Of a stretch of DNA of 64,000 bases, positions 1-10,993 are shown in pieces (position 1 is the stretch's first letter; every line of letters starts with the position of its first letter). Source of the DNA: Owenia fusiformis (lineage: Eukaryota > Annelida > Polychaeta > Sabellida > Oweniidae); the NCBI GenBank assembly GCA_903813345.2, contig CAIIXF020000011.1, positions 13,745,754 to 13,809,753 on the forward strand, in the 5' to 3' direction. Made by a program: the position numbers and the translations under genes. The notes under the pieces were generated by a model. It searched no databases and was not told the origin of the DNA. It was given only the letters and a program-made list of their open reading frames with translations.

Positions 1-165
1 GGCTGTCTGGTTTTATCTCGGCCTATGAGCTTTTGCGACAATTGTCATTTCGTCTATGCGGCAAACTGCATCAGAAATTTATGTCGAATTAGATATTTCA
101 TATCTTAGGTCCTCTGAAGGGCAAACGTAAAAATATAAAGTGAAACGTATTAAACAAATACTGGC
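1..165. repeat. Truncated copy of a diverged ~190-bp repeat
   Basis: The segment matches three further copies at about 1840-2350. Shared phrases include 'attgtcatttcgtctat', 'aactgcatcag' and 'gtcgaattagatatt'. The series is broken by the elements between about 165 and 1830, which suggests they inserted into an older tandem array. No coding potential is evident. Confidence 0.6.
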
Positions 166-176
166 ATGGATGATCA

Positions 177-1468
177 CACGGTGTATAACCCAAACGCTCC
201 TACATGCACGACGGAGCGTTTCATTACTGAAATTAAACAAAGAAACGCTCCGGAGTAGGAAAACTGTCTGGCGGGAATGATGAGCCGTCTGACAATTTCC
301 CCAATAATGGGAATAAGAGGTATGAGTTACATATTTCGAGTATACCATTCGATGGGTGTGATATTCATGTTGTACGTGGCTGGCTGTTGACGTTTGAAGC
401 AATTAGGAAGAGCTGTACGAAGCAGTATAGTTATCAAAATTCAAAAACGTATTTGTCATTCTACCGGTCAAAGCCCCTTTTGTCGATACATGTGATTAGT
501 TGAGCCAAGATTAGAGCACCAACGTATATTTAGTCAAATTCCAATGCTTCAACGCACCATACATTATCGTAATAGTGATTTGATGACCGAAAATCCAGTC
601 TTAAAAATGATGACATTCTCATATTCAAGAAACGCTCCGATCTGGTTAACACAGTGAATTGGAAACGCTCTGGTAGTCTAGATCAGTTAAGGAAATATAT
701 AGCTTGCCTTTCCTTTTCAGGAAGAGAAAGAAAAGATCTATTATACCCCTTGGCATCAATAGAAGAAAGATTAATTCACATATAACTTTTCTTTTTTTCT
801 ATAGTTTTATGATTTAGCACATATGGAGGCATGACATCATCTTAGGTATAGGCTTTAATCAGCTAGTTGCACGTTTAGCACCACCAGGTTCAGATGTTTC
901 AATTTGCCTAACAAGTACGACACGTTTTTGAGAGATAGATTCGATTCGGAACTCTTCTCTAATAATCTGAAAATGATATCAAAACAAAATGGCAAGAGCG
1001 TTTCTAAAATTGTGGTCTAAATCGACGGAGCGTTTCGAGGAAAACAAGCGATTTCTCGAGAACAAGTAATGGATTTGGACTGGGATTTTAGGAAATGAGA
1101 ATATACGTGTTTGTGATCTACTACTTAAACAGAAAGATTAACGTTTTCATAGAAATGCTAGTTTAATTCGTAATTTGTGGTCAAATCGTCATCTTCAGAT
1201 TCGTTCGATCTACACTACGGAGCTTTGATCAAGCAAATAACAGTTTACCACCAGAAGTTGAATAAATAAGATCTTTGCTCACGGTATTGTTCATCGAATG
1301 GTACATAATATTTCACCATGACATATGATATGTAAGAGAAACGAGAGAAACAATACTTATGGTCATAGTAGAATCTTCATTAGCCGCCATTTTATTTCGC
1401 TCCGGAGCGTTTCCACGTAAATGTAACGCTCCGTCGTGCATGTAGGAGCGTTTGGGTTATACACCGTG
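177..1468. mobile_element. 1.29-kb TIR element with internal GAAACGCTCC motifs
   Basis: The ends are inverted repeats of about 44 bp (177-220 and 1425-1468) that begin CACGGTGTATAACCCAAACG and are essentially identical. The motif AAACGCTCC or its complement GGAGCGTTT recurs inside (near 240, 628, 1024 and 1398), and near 1398 it forms the palindrome CGCTCCGGAGCG. No open frame of useful length exists, so this is a non-autonomous element. I could not define a clean target-site duplication. The class is not assigned. Confidence 0.7.
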
Positions 1469-1474
1469 AGGTTG

Positions 1475-1564
1475 ATATGCCAGAATACCTATCCGAAGAA
1501 AAAATACTAGGCGAGGCGAAGCCGAGCCTAGTATTTCTTTTCGAGGATAGGTATTCTGGCATAT
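1475..1564. repeat. 90-bp perfect-type hairpin
   Basis: The left arm starts ATATGCCAGAATACCTATCC and the right arm ends with its reverse complement. The interior ACTAGGC...GCCTAGT pairs as well, leaving only a small loop. One arm recurs nearby at about 1655-1700. Position next to the 1468 TIR end suggests the remnant of a larger foldback element. Confidence 0.75.
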
Positions 1565-1837
1565 CCACCTCATGGTCATCCAGTATTTATTTTATTATGC
1601 ACCTCCCTTGAAAAATACTTTATTTTAAAGAATGAGTCTACTAAAACAGAAGCCGAGCCTAGTATTTTTTTCGAGGATAGGTATTCCGGCATACGGGATG
1701 GTTGGAGATCTCGTTGCTTCAATACTGGATAGAACGAGATCTTGCTGCCACGTACATGTATGGCAATAGACCCTGCAGCTCTTAACCAATCAGATTTGAG
1801 TATTTTAATGACGAGGTGCATAATAACACAAATTATC

Positions 1838-2350
1838 GAACGCTTGGCTGGTTTGGGCGGGTCCTACGAGCTTTGTAAAAAATTGTCAATTCGTCTATAC
1901 CGATCGAAAACTGCATCTGAGATTTATTGAATATCTCACAATCGAATTGATCAATCAACAAGTCATTTGTGGGACAAACGTGAAAATAGATCCTTAAAAT
2001 TTTCACAAATTTATGAACGCCTTTCTGTAGTTTGATCGAGGCCTACGAATTCAGCTTTGCGAAAATTGTCAATACGTCTGTACAGCAAACTGCATCAGGA
2101 ATTTATATCGAATTAGATATTAAATATCTTACGAACGAAAAAAGTTAAACCCAACAAGTCCTTTGTAGGACAAGCATAAAATGTAATCCACAAAAGTCTC
2201 ACACATTTACGAATACCTGCCTGGTTTGATCGGAGCCTTCGAGTTTTGCGAAAATTGTCATTTCGATCGGAAAATGTGTCGGAGATTCATGTCGAATTAG
2301 ATATTAAATATCCCACGAACGAAAAAAATCAATTAACAAGTCCTTTGCAG
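1838..2350. repeat. Three diverged ~190-bp tandem repeat copies
   Basis: Copies begin near 1842, 2020 and 2215. Each contains a phrase like 'ctggtttgatcg', then 'gcgaaaattgtcaa', 'cgaattagatattaaatatc' and 'aacaagtcctttg'. They are homologous to 1-165. The repeats are noncoding. Confidence 0.6.
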
Positions 2351-2439
2351 GACTTTTCTGTTTTGACTAAGGACTCTATTATCTTTGTTCAAAAAATGTC
2401 TAAAAATAATGCATAATTTTTGTCACTTCCTGTTTCGTC

Positions 2440-2665
2440 ATTTCCTGTTATCACTTATTCCTTTAAAGGGGTTAATTACTTTGTGTCAAAATTTAACATA
2501 TTGATGCAACAAAAATTAAAAAAGCAGGAGTGGAAGGAGTTGAAAATCAGAACAACATTTCAGAAAAAACATGTGGGTGGGTTGTTTTCATCTTCTCTGT
2601 CTCAAAGTCGAAATTATTTTATCATCTCTACGAGTGCTTTTCCTGGAGGTAATGCATTGATATTG
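2440..2665. mobile_element. Solo arm related to the 33607-34275 foldback
   Basis: The stretch matches one arm of the palindromic element at 33607-34275. Shared phrases include 'aaaacatgtgggtgggttgtt' (shown here only in part), 'attattttatcatctct' and 'tttcctggaggtaa'. The open frame across it is a chance product of the repeat. No partner arm is present nearby. Confidence 0.6.
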
Positions 2666-5454
2666 TGAATAACTGTCACATAAGCTTACGTGTGGACTGA
2701 ACTCTGCCATGATGACAACTGCTAGAAATGTGCAATACAGAAACGAAATGACCCTGGATACATATGAAACATACTGTATATTCTCCATGGTTTCCTTACA
2801 ATATGTATGTATTTAAACTACACTTAGCTTATCCCAGTTATCTCACCAAACGTAGTCTGTGAGGGATATAGAGAAGCTGTGCATTCGTCTGCCTGTCCTG
2901 CCATCGTATCGTCCGTCCAGACGATAACTTAAATACCCGTTGACGGATTCCTTTCAAATTTTACTGATATCTTTTAACCCTTCTGCTAAGAAGGAATTTC
3001 CAATACGGTTGCTCAATTCAAAATGACTGCCCTAGTTTGTAAAATATAGCATGCAATTGTTGGATTTATTTCAAATTTGATAGGCTATTGACCTAGAAGG
3101 ATTGACTCCCAGGGTGTCAACTCGATATTCGACCTTGACCTAGATCGATTACAACATTGAAAATGTCGTTATTTTCTTATATAATACCTGACAATAAATT
3201 CATAATCAGCGTTCACTATTTGATTTTTTTGTTTCGAAATAAGAACAAAACCCGCAATTCAAATTTTGAAGTGAGAAAATGGCGGAGGTTTTGATTTTGA
3301 ATTTTGTAATCAGGACATGACTACGTGATAATTATGTCAAGGTCATGACACCATATGCCAATTATATCGATGTTGCATTATTGGAGCCAATCTTCCTTGC
3401 CCAAGGACATAGAAATACAATTATAAAGATGGCTTCCAAATTCACAATGGCTGCCATTTTTCTGGAAATAATGTATTTTTTGAAAAACTTTGTACTGACT
3501 GCTCAATTCAAAATAGCTGTTCTTTTTTGAAAAATATAATTTTTAGTTTCTCAAATAAGAGCGGAGTTTTCAATGCTTAAGTCTAAGGGCCTCTTCTGAT
3601 GAGAGAATTTCAAAATGGCCACCAGTTTTAAAATGGCCACCCGTTTTCATCAATGATTTTAATAACTCATAATTTCATTTTTCTCTGACTCTGATTTGTC
3701 CAAACTAACAGGCTAAAGGAGTACGATGAGACATTGCTTTGTTATTTCTATCATGAAATGTTGAGTACTTTGATAAAAAGCATATTTTATTTGATGGGAT
3801 TTGCTACTCCGGGGTAGTTGCTGTTTTTCTAGTTGTACTTGCTAATAATTCAATTTAATGTCCATTATTCTGTCAACTATAGCAAATTACATGGAGCAGT
3901 CATCAGATGAGCTTTATTACTGTGTATTCATTTAAAGGATCGCATCACATCCAGGGATGTTATCAAATATAGATGTGTCATTCTTAAATGAAAGTAAAAA
4001 CATTTTTTGAGGAGTATTACGCTAACAAACAGTGACATTTAAATGGGTGATAATCTTATAATATGACATTTCAACTCCCATGGGCTTTAGCAAAAAGGTG
4101 GCATCGGGGTTGAATCCATTGTTAGATTGATTTCACAGCAGAAAATTAACACTTTGACACATACCCTTTGCAAGGTATTTATAAGAAGCAACGGTTTTGC
4201 CATTGTAAATTTCAAAAATAGGTAGTTTGCATTAAGGTGCACTCTAAATGGATGGTCAAATAAACAAAGGAGATAGTAATCTATGGATTCATAGTTTTCA
4301 GAAATGAATCTTATGAGTAATTCAAAAATTAGCCATGGGCCTAAAGATATGATGCATGTAGCTTATGAAGATTGTGAACTTGCCAACAATGGATATAGAA
4401 AAAATATATAAAGGAGATAATTTCTTAATAAATGACATCAAGAATTTCAAAAATTGTACAAATAGACCAGGGTGTTATCCACCTTTTTGAAGCTGAGGGA
4501 TTTGGAAAGAATTTGACTGGAGTGACGCTTTATGCGTGTATTTCTTATTTGGAACATGGATACAGAGTGACCCACATTACCCTAGCATACATGCGAACAC
4601 AAAGATGGACCTCAGTGATGCAATTTAAATGCTACGCAGTTGTGAAAATTTGTCAGAAAAAAGAATTTGTCCTTGGATTGATATACCATTGAAAAGGTGT
4701 TTTGTGATTTATGCAAGCTGATGTAGCTTAGCTTTCGCTTTCATGGATCTTTATGGAGATTGGAATGTGAGCAAACGTGAGCAACTTGCAATTGCAAGAT
4801 ATGCAGAAAACATAGTGGGCATGATTTTCTGAAATCATATTATGATTACATATTGAGAATTTGTTTGATTGGAGAACTATCTATGATAGCATAGATCCCG
4901 GCCAGATTCTTTTGTAGTAGGATCAGAAGCTCAAAGAATAATTGAGCCTATGAGATACTACTACATAACGATCTGACCAATATCTGTGTATGATAGAAGG
5001 AGTGCAAACGTCAAGCTCTTGTGACGTCTATGTCCAAATGAGTCAAAATGTTACTTCCTGCGAAAGCTATTTGAATTTTGATATAATAGCTTTCCAAAAT
5101 GTACTTTGTCAAATTCTATATCAAAATTCCTCTTCATTATAATGTTAAATCAAAACTATTTTCTCTATTGGTTAGTAAATGTCAGTTTATCGGATGACGT
5201 TAGTAGGTCAGTTGGATCAGTTTTATAACAACTGAAACTCATTGATTAGACGATAGATTCATACACCTGCTATTTTCTCAATGGCAGGAATATGGAAAAT
5301 ATAAAATGAAAATGAATGTTCCCTTCAAGATTTCATATTTAATTACCAATCATACGGAAAATTCCAATGACAATATTTTAAATATTTTATACTAGATGTT
5401 TTGCTTTTTACTAAAATTAGATAAAAATGTAAGTAGAACGTTCTGGTAGGTGAA
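2666..5454. other. Region without a recognisable gene
   Basis: AT-rich DNA with scattered CAAAATGGC phrases (about 3260-3640) like those near 58-60 kb, and a 'cgtccgtccagacgataac' phrase near 2910 of the kind seen around 60.7 and 62.3 kb. An 86-codon open frame at 4432-4692 has no domain, splice or promoter support. I see no gene here. Confidence 0.5.
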
Positions 5455-5467
5455 GGGGGGGGGGGGG
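5455..5467 (+). repeat. 13-nt poly-G run
   Basis: An uninterrupted run of 13 G in AT-rich surroundings, shortly before the MITE at 5501. Confidence 0.9.
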
Positions 5468-5500
5468 TGGCAAACTTTAGGATGTTGATTTATGAATTGG

Positions 5501-5663
5501 CCGGTGTGAAAGAAATTATGGTCCCCCAGGGATAATGGTCCCCTTTCTTAACAGCCCTTTCTGGCCCTGGTTGTGTATAAGATAATAAGGGAAAGAAGTC
5601 ACCATATAAATCAATGAAGAATAGGACCATAATTTGATAGGACCTTCTACCCTTTTACACCGG
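5501..5663. mobile_element. Small MITE, copy 1 (CCGGTGT ends)
   Basis: The 163-bp element starts CCGGTGTGAAAG and ends with the complement CTTTTACACCGG. Subterminal 'attatggtcccc' and 'ggaccataatttgatagg' also pair. A second copy lies at 40826-40997 with the same internal order, including 'accatataaatcaat'. No coding capacity. No target-site duplication is obvious. Confidence 0.75.
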
Positions 5664-5802
5664 TCATCCAGAGAAATGTAGGAAATGTAGTTCCTGGGGT
5701 CAGAATCTATCTGGATAATAAGGTAAGACATTTTCCTTGACATGTGTTGCTGAAATTAAATCTCTGATTTTTCACTTATGTTATTTTGTTTAACTGTTGT
5801 AT

Positions 5803-6535
5803 AACTGATGTTATGTTATTTGTATACACATAATGATGTTATTCGTAATATTTACTGCTGTGGAACAGAGGTAACATGATGTTATGTTATTTGTATACAC
5901 ATGATGATGTTATTCGTAATATTTACTGTTGTGGAACAGAGGTAACATGATGTTATGTTATTTTGCATACAGTCATGATGATGTTATTCGTAATATTTAC
6001 TGTTGTGGAACAGGGGTAACATGATGTTATTTCTCATATTCATCGGTGTATAACATAGATAGCATGGTATTATACTTCATATTATGTTGGTATGGTAACA
6101 TGTATAGCATGATGGTTTCACTTATATTCATTGGTGTCTAATATGGATAGCATGGAATTTTTACTAATATTTATTGGTGTGTAACTTGGGTAGCATGAGG
6201 TCCATTGTTATACCACAGAGATAATAAGATGATACTCTATACCCTCAATATATTTTGTGTGTGACATGGATAATTGGTTAATTTCTTCATATTTATTTAA
6301 TAGCATTATAGATGGCATGAGTGTTTTTTACTAATATCATTGGGTTGACATTAATTTTTTGTTAATAGCATGGACATAATCTTAATTTTCATAGGTAGGA
6401 AACACGAATGACATTCGGTCATTCTTATATTAATTTTTAGTGTGTAACTTAGATAACACGAGGATATTTTCATATTTGTTGGGATAGACAATAGTGAGAT
6501 CATTTACCTTAAATATTCATTGGAAGGTATTATTT
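5803..6535 (+). repeat. Degenerate flank of the 36-bp minisatellite
   Basis: From about 5810 to 6010, three copies of a longer ~72-bp unit occur, containing 'gatgttatgttatttg' and 'tgttattcgtaatatttact'. They give way to decayed 36-bp units with 'tattggtgtgtaac' and 'gatagcatg'. This looks like an older edge of the array. Confidence 0.7.
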
Positions 6536-9500
6536 ATATTTATTGGTGTGTATCATGGATAGGATGATGATGCTCTTCACTTTTGGTGTGTCTCGGGAAT
6601 GACACGATGTTATTCAAAGTTGTGCCATAGAGAGTATGCTTCACTAGAGTGTAACATGGATAGCATGACGTTATATTCATTGGTCTGCAACATAGATAGC
6701 ATGACGTTATATCCATTGATGCGTAACATGGATAGCATGAGGTTATATTCATTGGTCTGCAACATGGATAGCATGGGGTTATAGTCATTGGCGTGCAACA
6801 TGGATCGCATGACGTTATATCCATTGGTGTGTAACATCTATGGCATGACTTTATATCCATCGGTGTGTAACATGGATAACATGAGGTTATATTCATTGGT
6901 GTGCAACATGGATAGCATAAGGTTATATACATTGGTGTTTAACATGAAAATCATGTGGATCTATTTACTGGTATGTAACATGGATAGTACAATGATAAAT
7001 TCATTGGTGTGTAATATGGAAAGCTTAAGGCTATATTGATTGTTGTGCAACATGGATAGCATAAGGTTATATTCATTGGTGTGCAACATGGATAGCATAA
7101 GGTTATATTCATTGGTGTGTAACATGGGTAGCATGAGGTTATATTCATTGGTGTGCAACATGGATAGCATGAGGTTATATTCATTGTTGTGTAACATGAA
7201 TAGCATGAGGTTATATTCATTGGTTTGTAATATGAATAGCATGAGGTTATATTCATTGGTTTGTAACATGGATAGCATGAGGTCATATTAATTGGTGTGT
7301 AACATGGATAGCATGAGGTTATATTCATTGGTTTGTAACATGAATAGCATGAGGTTATATTCATTGGTTTGTAACATGAATAGCATGAGGTTATATTCAT
7401 TGGTTTGTAACATGGATAGCATGAGGTCATATTAATTGGTGTGTAACATGGATAGCATGAGGTTATATTCATTGGTTTGTAACATGAATAGCATGAGGTT
7501 ATATTCATTGGTTTGTAACATGAATAGCATGAGGTTATATTCATTGGTTTGTAACATGGATAGCTTAAAGCTATATTCATTGGTTTGTAACATGAATAGC
7601 ATGAGGTTATATTCATTGGTTTGTAACATGGCTACCGTAACATGAATAGCATGAGGTTATATTCATTGGTTTGTAACATGAATAGCATGAGGTTATATTC
7701 ATTGGTTTGTAACATGGATAGCATGAGGTCATATTAATTGGTGTGTAACATGGATAGCATGAGGTTATATTCAGTGGTGTGTAGCATGAATAGCATGCAT
7801 AGGTTATATTCATTGCCATGTATAATGGATAGGATGATGATATTCTTCATTTTTGTTGGTCTGTCCCATGGATGACATGATTTTATTCATTGTTGTGCCA
7901 CAGAGAGTATGTAACATGGATAGCATGACGTTATATTCATTGGTCTGCAACATGGATAGCATGACGTTATATTCATTGGTCTGTAACATGGATAGCATGA
8001 TCTTATATTCATTGGTCTGCAACATGGATAGCATGACGTTATATTCATTGGTGTGTAACATGGATAGCTTGAGGTTATATTCATTGGTATGTAACATGGA
8101 TAGCATGAGGTTATATTCATTGGTGTGTAACATGAAAAGCATGAGGTTATATTCATTGGTGTGTAACATGAATGGCATGAGGTTATATTCATTGGTATGT
8201 AACATGGATAGCTTAAAGCTATATTCATTGTTGTGTAACATGTATATCATGAGGTTATACGAATTGGTATGTAACATGAATAGCATGAGGTTATATTCAT
8301 TGGTGTGTAACATGAATAGCATGAGGTTATATTCATTGGTCTGCAACATGGATAGCATGAGGTTATTCATTGGTATGTAACATGGATAGCTTAAAGCTAT
8401 ATTCATTGGTGTGTAACATGTATAACATGAGGTTATATTCATTGGTGTGTAACATGAATAGCATGAGGTTATATTCATTGGTATGTAACATGAATAGCAT
8501 GAGGTTATATTCATTGGTGTGTATCATGGATGGATAGCATGAGGCGACATGAGGTTGTATGCGCTGGATAGCATAAGGTTCTATAAACTGTTGTGTAACA
8601 TAGGGACAATTAAGTTGTATTCATTGGTGTGCAACATGGATAGCATAAGGTTGTATTCATTGGTGTGTAAGATGGGTAGCATGAGGTTATATTCATTGGT
8701 GTGCAACGTAGATGGCATACGGTTATATTCAACGGTTTGTTACATGGATAGCATGAGGTTATATACATTGGCGTTTGACATGGAAGGCATGTGGTTCTAT
8801 TAACTGGTATGTAACATGGATAGTATACTGTTAAATCCATTGGTGTGTAATATGGAAGCTAGGGGTTATACGCATTGGTGTGTAACATGAATAGCATCAT
8901 AGCAAAATGTTATATTTACCATTGTGTAATATGGATAGCATGAGGTTCCCATCATTAGTGTGTAACATGGATAACATAAGGCCATATTCATTGATGTGTA
9001 ACATGGATAGCATGAAATTATATTCATTGGTGTTTAACATGTATAGCAATAGCATGAGGCTATATCCATTGGTCTGCAACATGGATAGCATGAGGTTATA
9101 TTTATTGGTCTGCAACATAGATAGCATGAGGTTATATTCATTGGTCTGCAACATGGATAGCTTGAGGTTATATTCATTGATGTGTAACATGGATAGCATG
9201 AAATTATATTCATTGGTGTTTAACATGTATAGCAATAGCATGAGGCTATATCCATTGGTCTGCAACATGGATAGCATGAGGTTATATTCATTGGTCTGCA
9301 ACATAGATAGCATGAGGTTATATTCATTGGTCTGCAACATGGATAGCTTGAGATTATATTCATTGGTGTGTAACATGAATAGCATGAGGTTATATTCATT
9401 GGTGTGTAACATGAATAGCATGCATAGGTTATATTCATTGGTATGTAACATGGATAGCTTAAAGCTATATTCATTGGTGTGTAACATGTATAGCATGAGG

Positions 9501-9595
9501 TTATATTCGTTGGTGTGTCACATGGATAACATGAGGTTATATGTTGTTGTAATACGGGTAGCATGAGGATATATTCATTGGTATGTAATCAGCAT
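6536..9595 (+). repeat. 36-bp minisatellite, about 3 kb
   Basis: The unit reads roughly ATTCATTGGTGTGTAACATG followed by GATAGCATGAGGTTAT, repeated for about 3 kb with point variation. Because 36 is a multiple of three and the unit lacks stops in several frames, long open frames appear on both strands; they are periodicity artefacts. Blocks repeat at a larger scale: the variant cluster at 6536-6650 recurs at 7805-7915, the cluster at 6930-7030 recurs at 8760-8865, and 8996-9170 is duplicated at 9176-9350. It lies upstream of the chitin-binding gene, in an intron or intergenic DNA. Confidence 0.92.
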
Positions 9596-9690
9596 AGCAT
9601 AAGGTTAGCTAGCCTATGATACCACTGACGCTAGGCAGCAGTAAAAAAAAGTTTAAAAAAATAAAATAAAAAAATAGCAGGAGATTATAT
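9596..9690 (+). other. A-rich interruption of the minisatellite
   Basis: The 36-bp periodicity stops here. The segment holds 'gctagcctatgataccact' and an A-rich tract at about 9641-9680. It may be a small retroelement tail, but no element could be identified. Confidence 0.4.
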
Positions 9691-10140
9691 TCATTAATGT
9701 TTAACATGTATAGCATGAGGATATATTCATTGATGTGTAATATGGATAGCATGAGTTTATATTCAGTGGTGTGTTATATTGATAGCAATGGGTTATAGTC
9801 ATTGGTGTGTAACATAGCTATATTAATTGATGTGTAACATGGATGGAATGAGGTTATAGTCTTTGGTGTGTAACATGGATTGCATGAGGTTATATTCATT
9901 AGTATGTAATGAGGATAGCACGATCGTTACCTTTATCTATATCCATCGAAGTGTCATCGGATTGAATGATATTATTCCTTACCTCATAGTCTTATGCACA
10001 TTGGCATGTAATGTAACAGAATAGCATAATGTTATTTTTCCTATGTAACATGGCTAGCATTTTCATGTGTAACATGGATAGCATGGATTTATCTTACTAT
10101 GATTTTATGCTTCATATTTTTGTTGTATAACATGGATGCG
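9691..10140 (+). repeat. Degenerate distal end of the 36-bp minisatellite
   Basis: Decaying 36-bp units ('tgtaacatggatagcatg' variants) become less regular and end by about 10140. Confidence 0.75.
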
Positions 10141-10957
10141 ACAAGCATCGAATACTCTAGAAAACAAAATTTGACAAGACATTAGGAAAACTGGAAAGTT
10201 ATTCCAAAATATATAGGATGATGTGGTCGCATTTTGTGGAGACTCTTCTATGTATTTGTAGTCATTGTAATTCATTTACAGGGTGATCAATAAATAAGGT
10301 AAAAGTATCTGGCCTTTTGTAAATATTACTTCTCAATAATCATCAATTTGTTGTTGTGGCTCACGTTAGTACATGTCAGATTAATAAATGTCCTTGATTT
10401 GGAGATTTCCTTTTTCACTACTACTTTCTCGTATCTAATAATATTGATATACGGAAAATCGAAAATTTTCGTTTATCGCATTCATTAATCTGACATATCT
10501 TTTTTAATTGTACATGTACGTGTATGTTATGTTGTAATGTATGTTGTTGACTGTTTATTGTTGATAGAAAATGTTCACTGAACGTATTTATCAAAAGTTT
10601 TTGTTGCATACATTTAGTTAATATACATGTACCTCATTCCCCAATGATTTAAGCTCATTAATTGATTTGATCTGGAGATAGAATAGAAATTAAATAAATG
10701 ACCGCCTCTTTAAGCATATAGTATAAAATGCAGCACATGTATTGTATATTTTTTTACAAATTTGAGGATCTTTAACCGTTTGCCCCTGATTTCTTGTCAA
10801 AACTAATTTTCTTGAAAAATTGAAAATTGCCTTTCATAAGTTCATCAATACAATTGTGTCATCAAAGCTTGACATTTTGTGAGTGAAGAATGGTGATACA
10901 TTTGTACATGTACCTTCATATTCATATTCACGTTGTATAAAAAATCCTTTTTTATAG
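10141..10957. other. AT-rich DNA, no gene seen
   Basis: No repeat or coding signal was recognised. It probably belongs to the intron before the first detected exon of the chitin-binding/LamG gene. Confidence 0.4.
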
Positions 10958-10993
10958 ATGTAGGATTTCCACCTTTCGAAATCGATGTTCAAG
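10958..10993 (+). CDS. Chitin-binding/LamG gene, most 5' exon found
   Basis: The exon is bounded by 'cctttttttatag' and the donor GTAAAG. It reads VGFPPFEIDVQ and leaves one base, which fits exactly the two-base entry phase of the exon at 12425. It is short, so it is supported mainly by phase and splice sites. Confidence 0.5.

Noticed and set aside
79-402. 107-codon minus-strand frame
   Set aside because: It crosses the TIR border of the element at 177 and is derived from repeat sequence.
4432-4692. 86-codon open frame
   Set aside because: No recognisable domain, promoter, splice site or second copy.
6540-9566. Long open frames rich in 'MNITSCY' or 'NMDSMRLYSLVC' repeats on both strands
   Set aside because: They follow from a 36-bp period divisible by three. 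Several overlapping frames on both strands are open at once, and there is no promoter or splice support.
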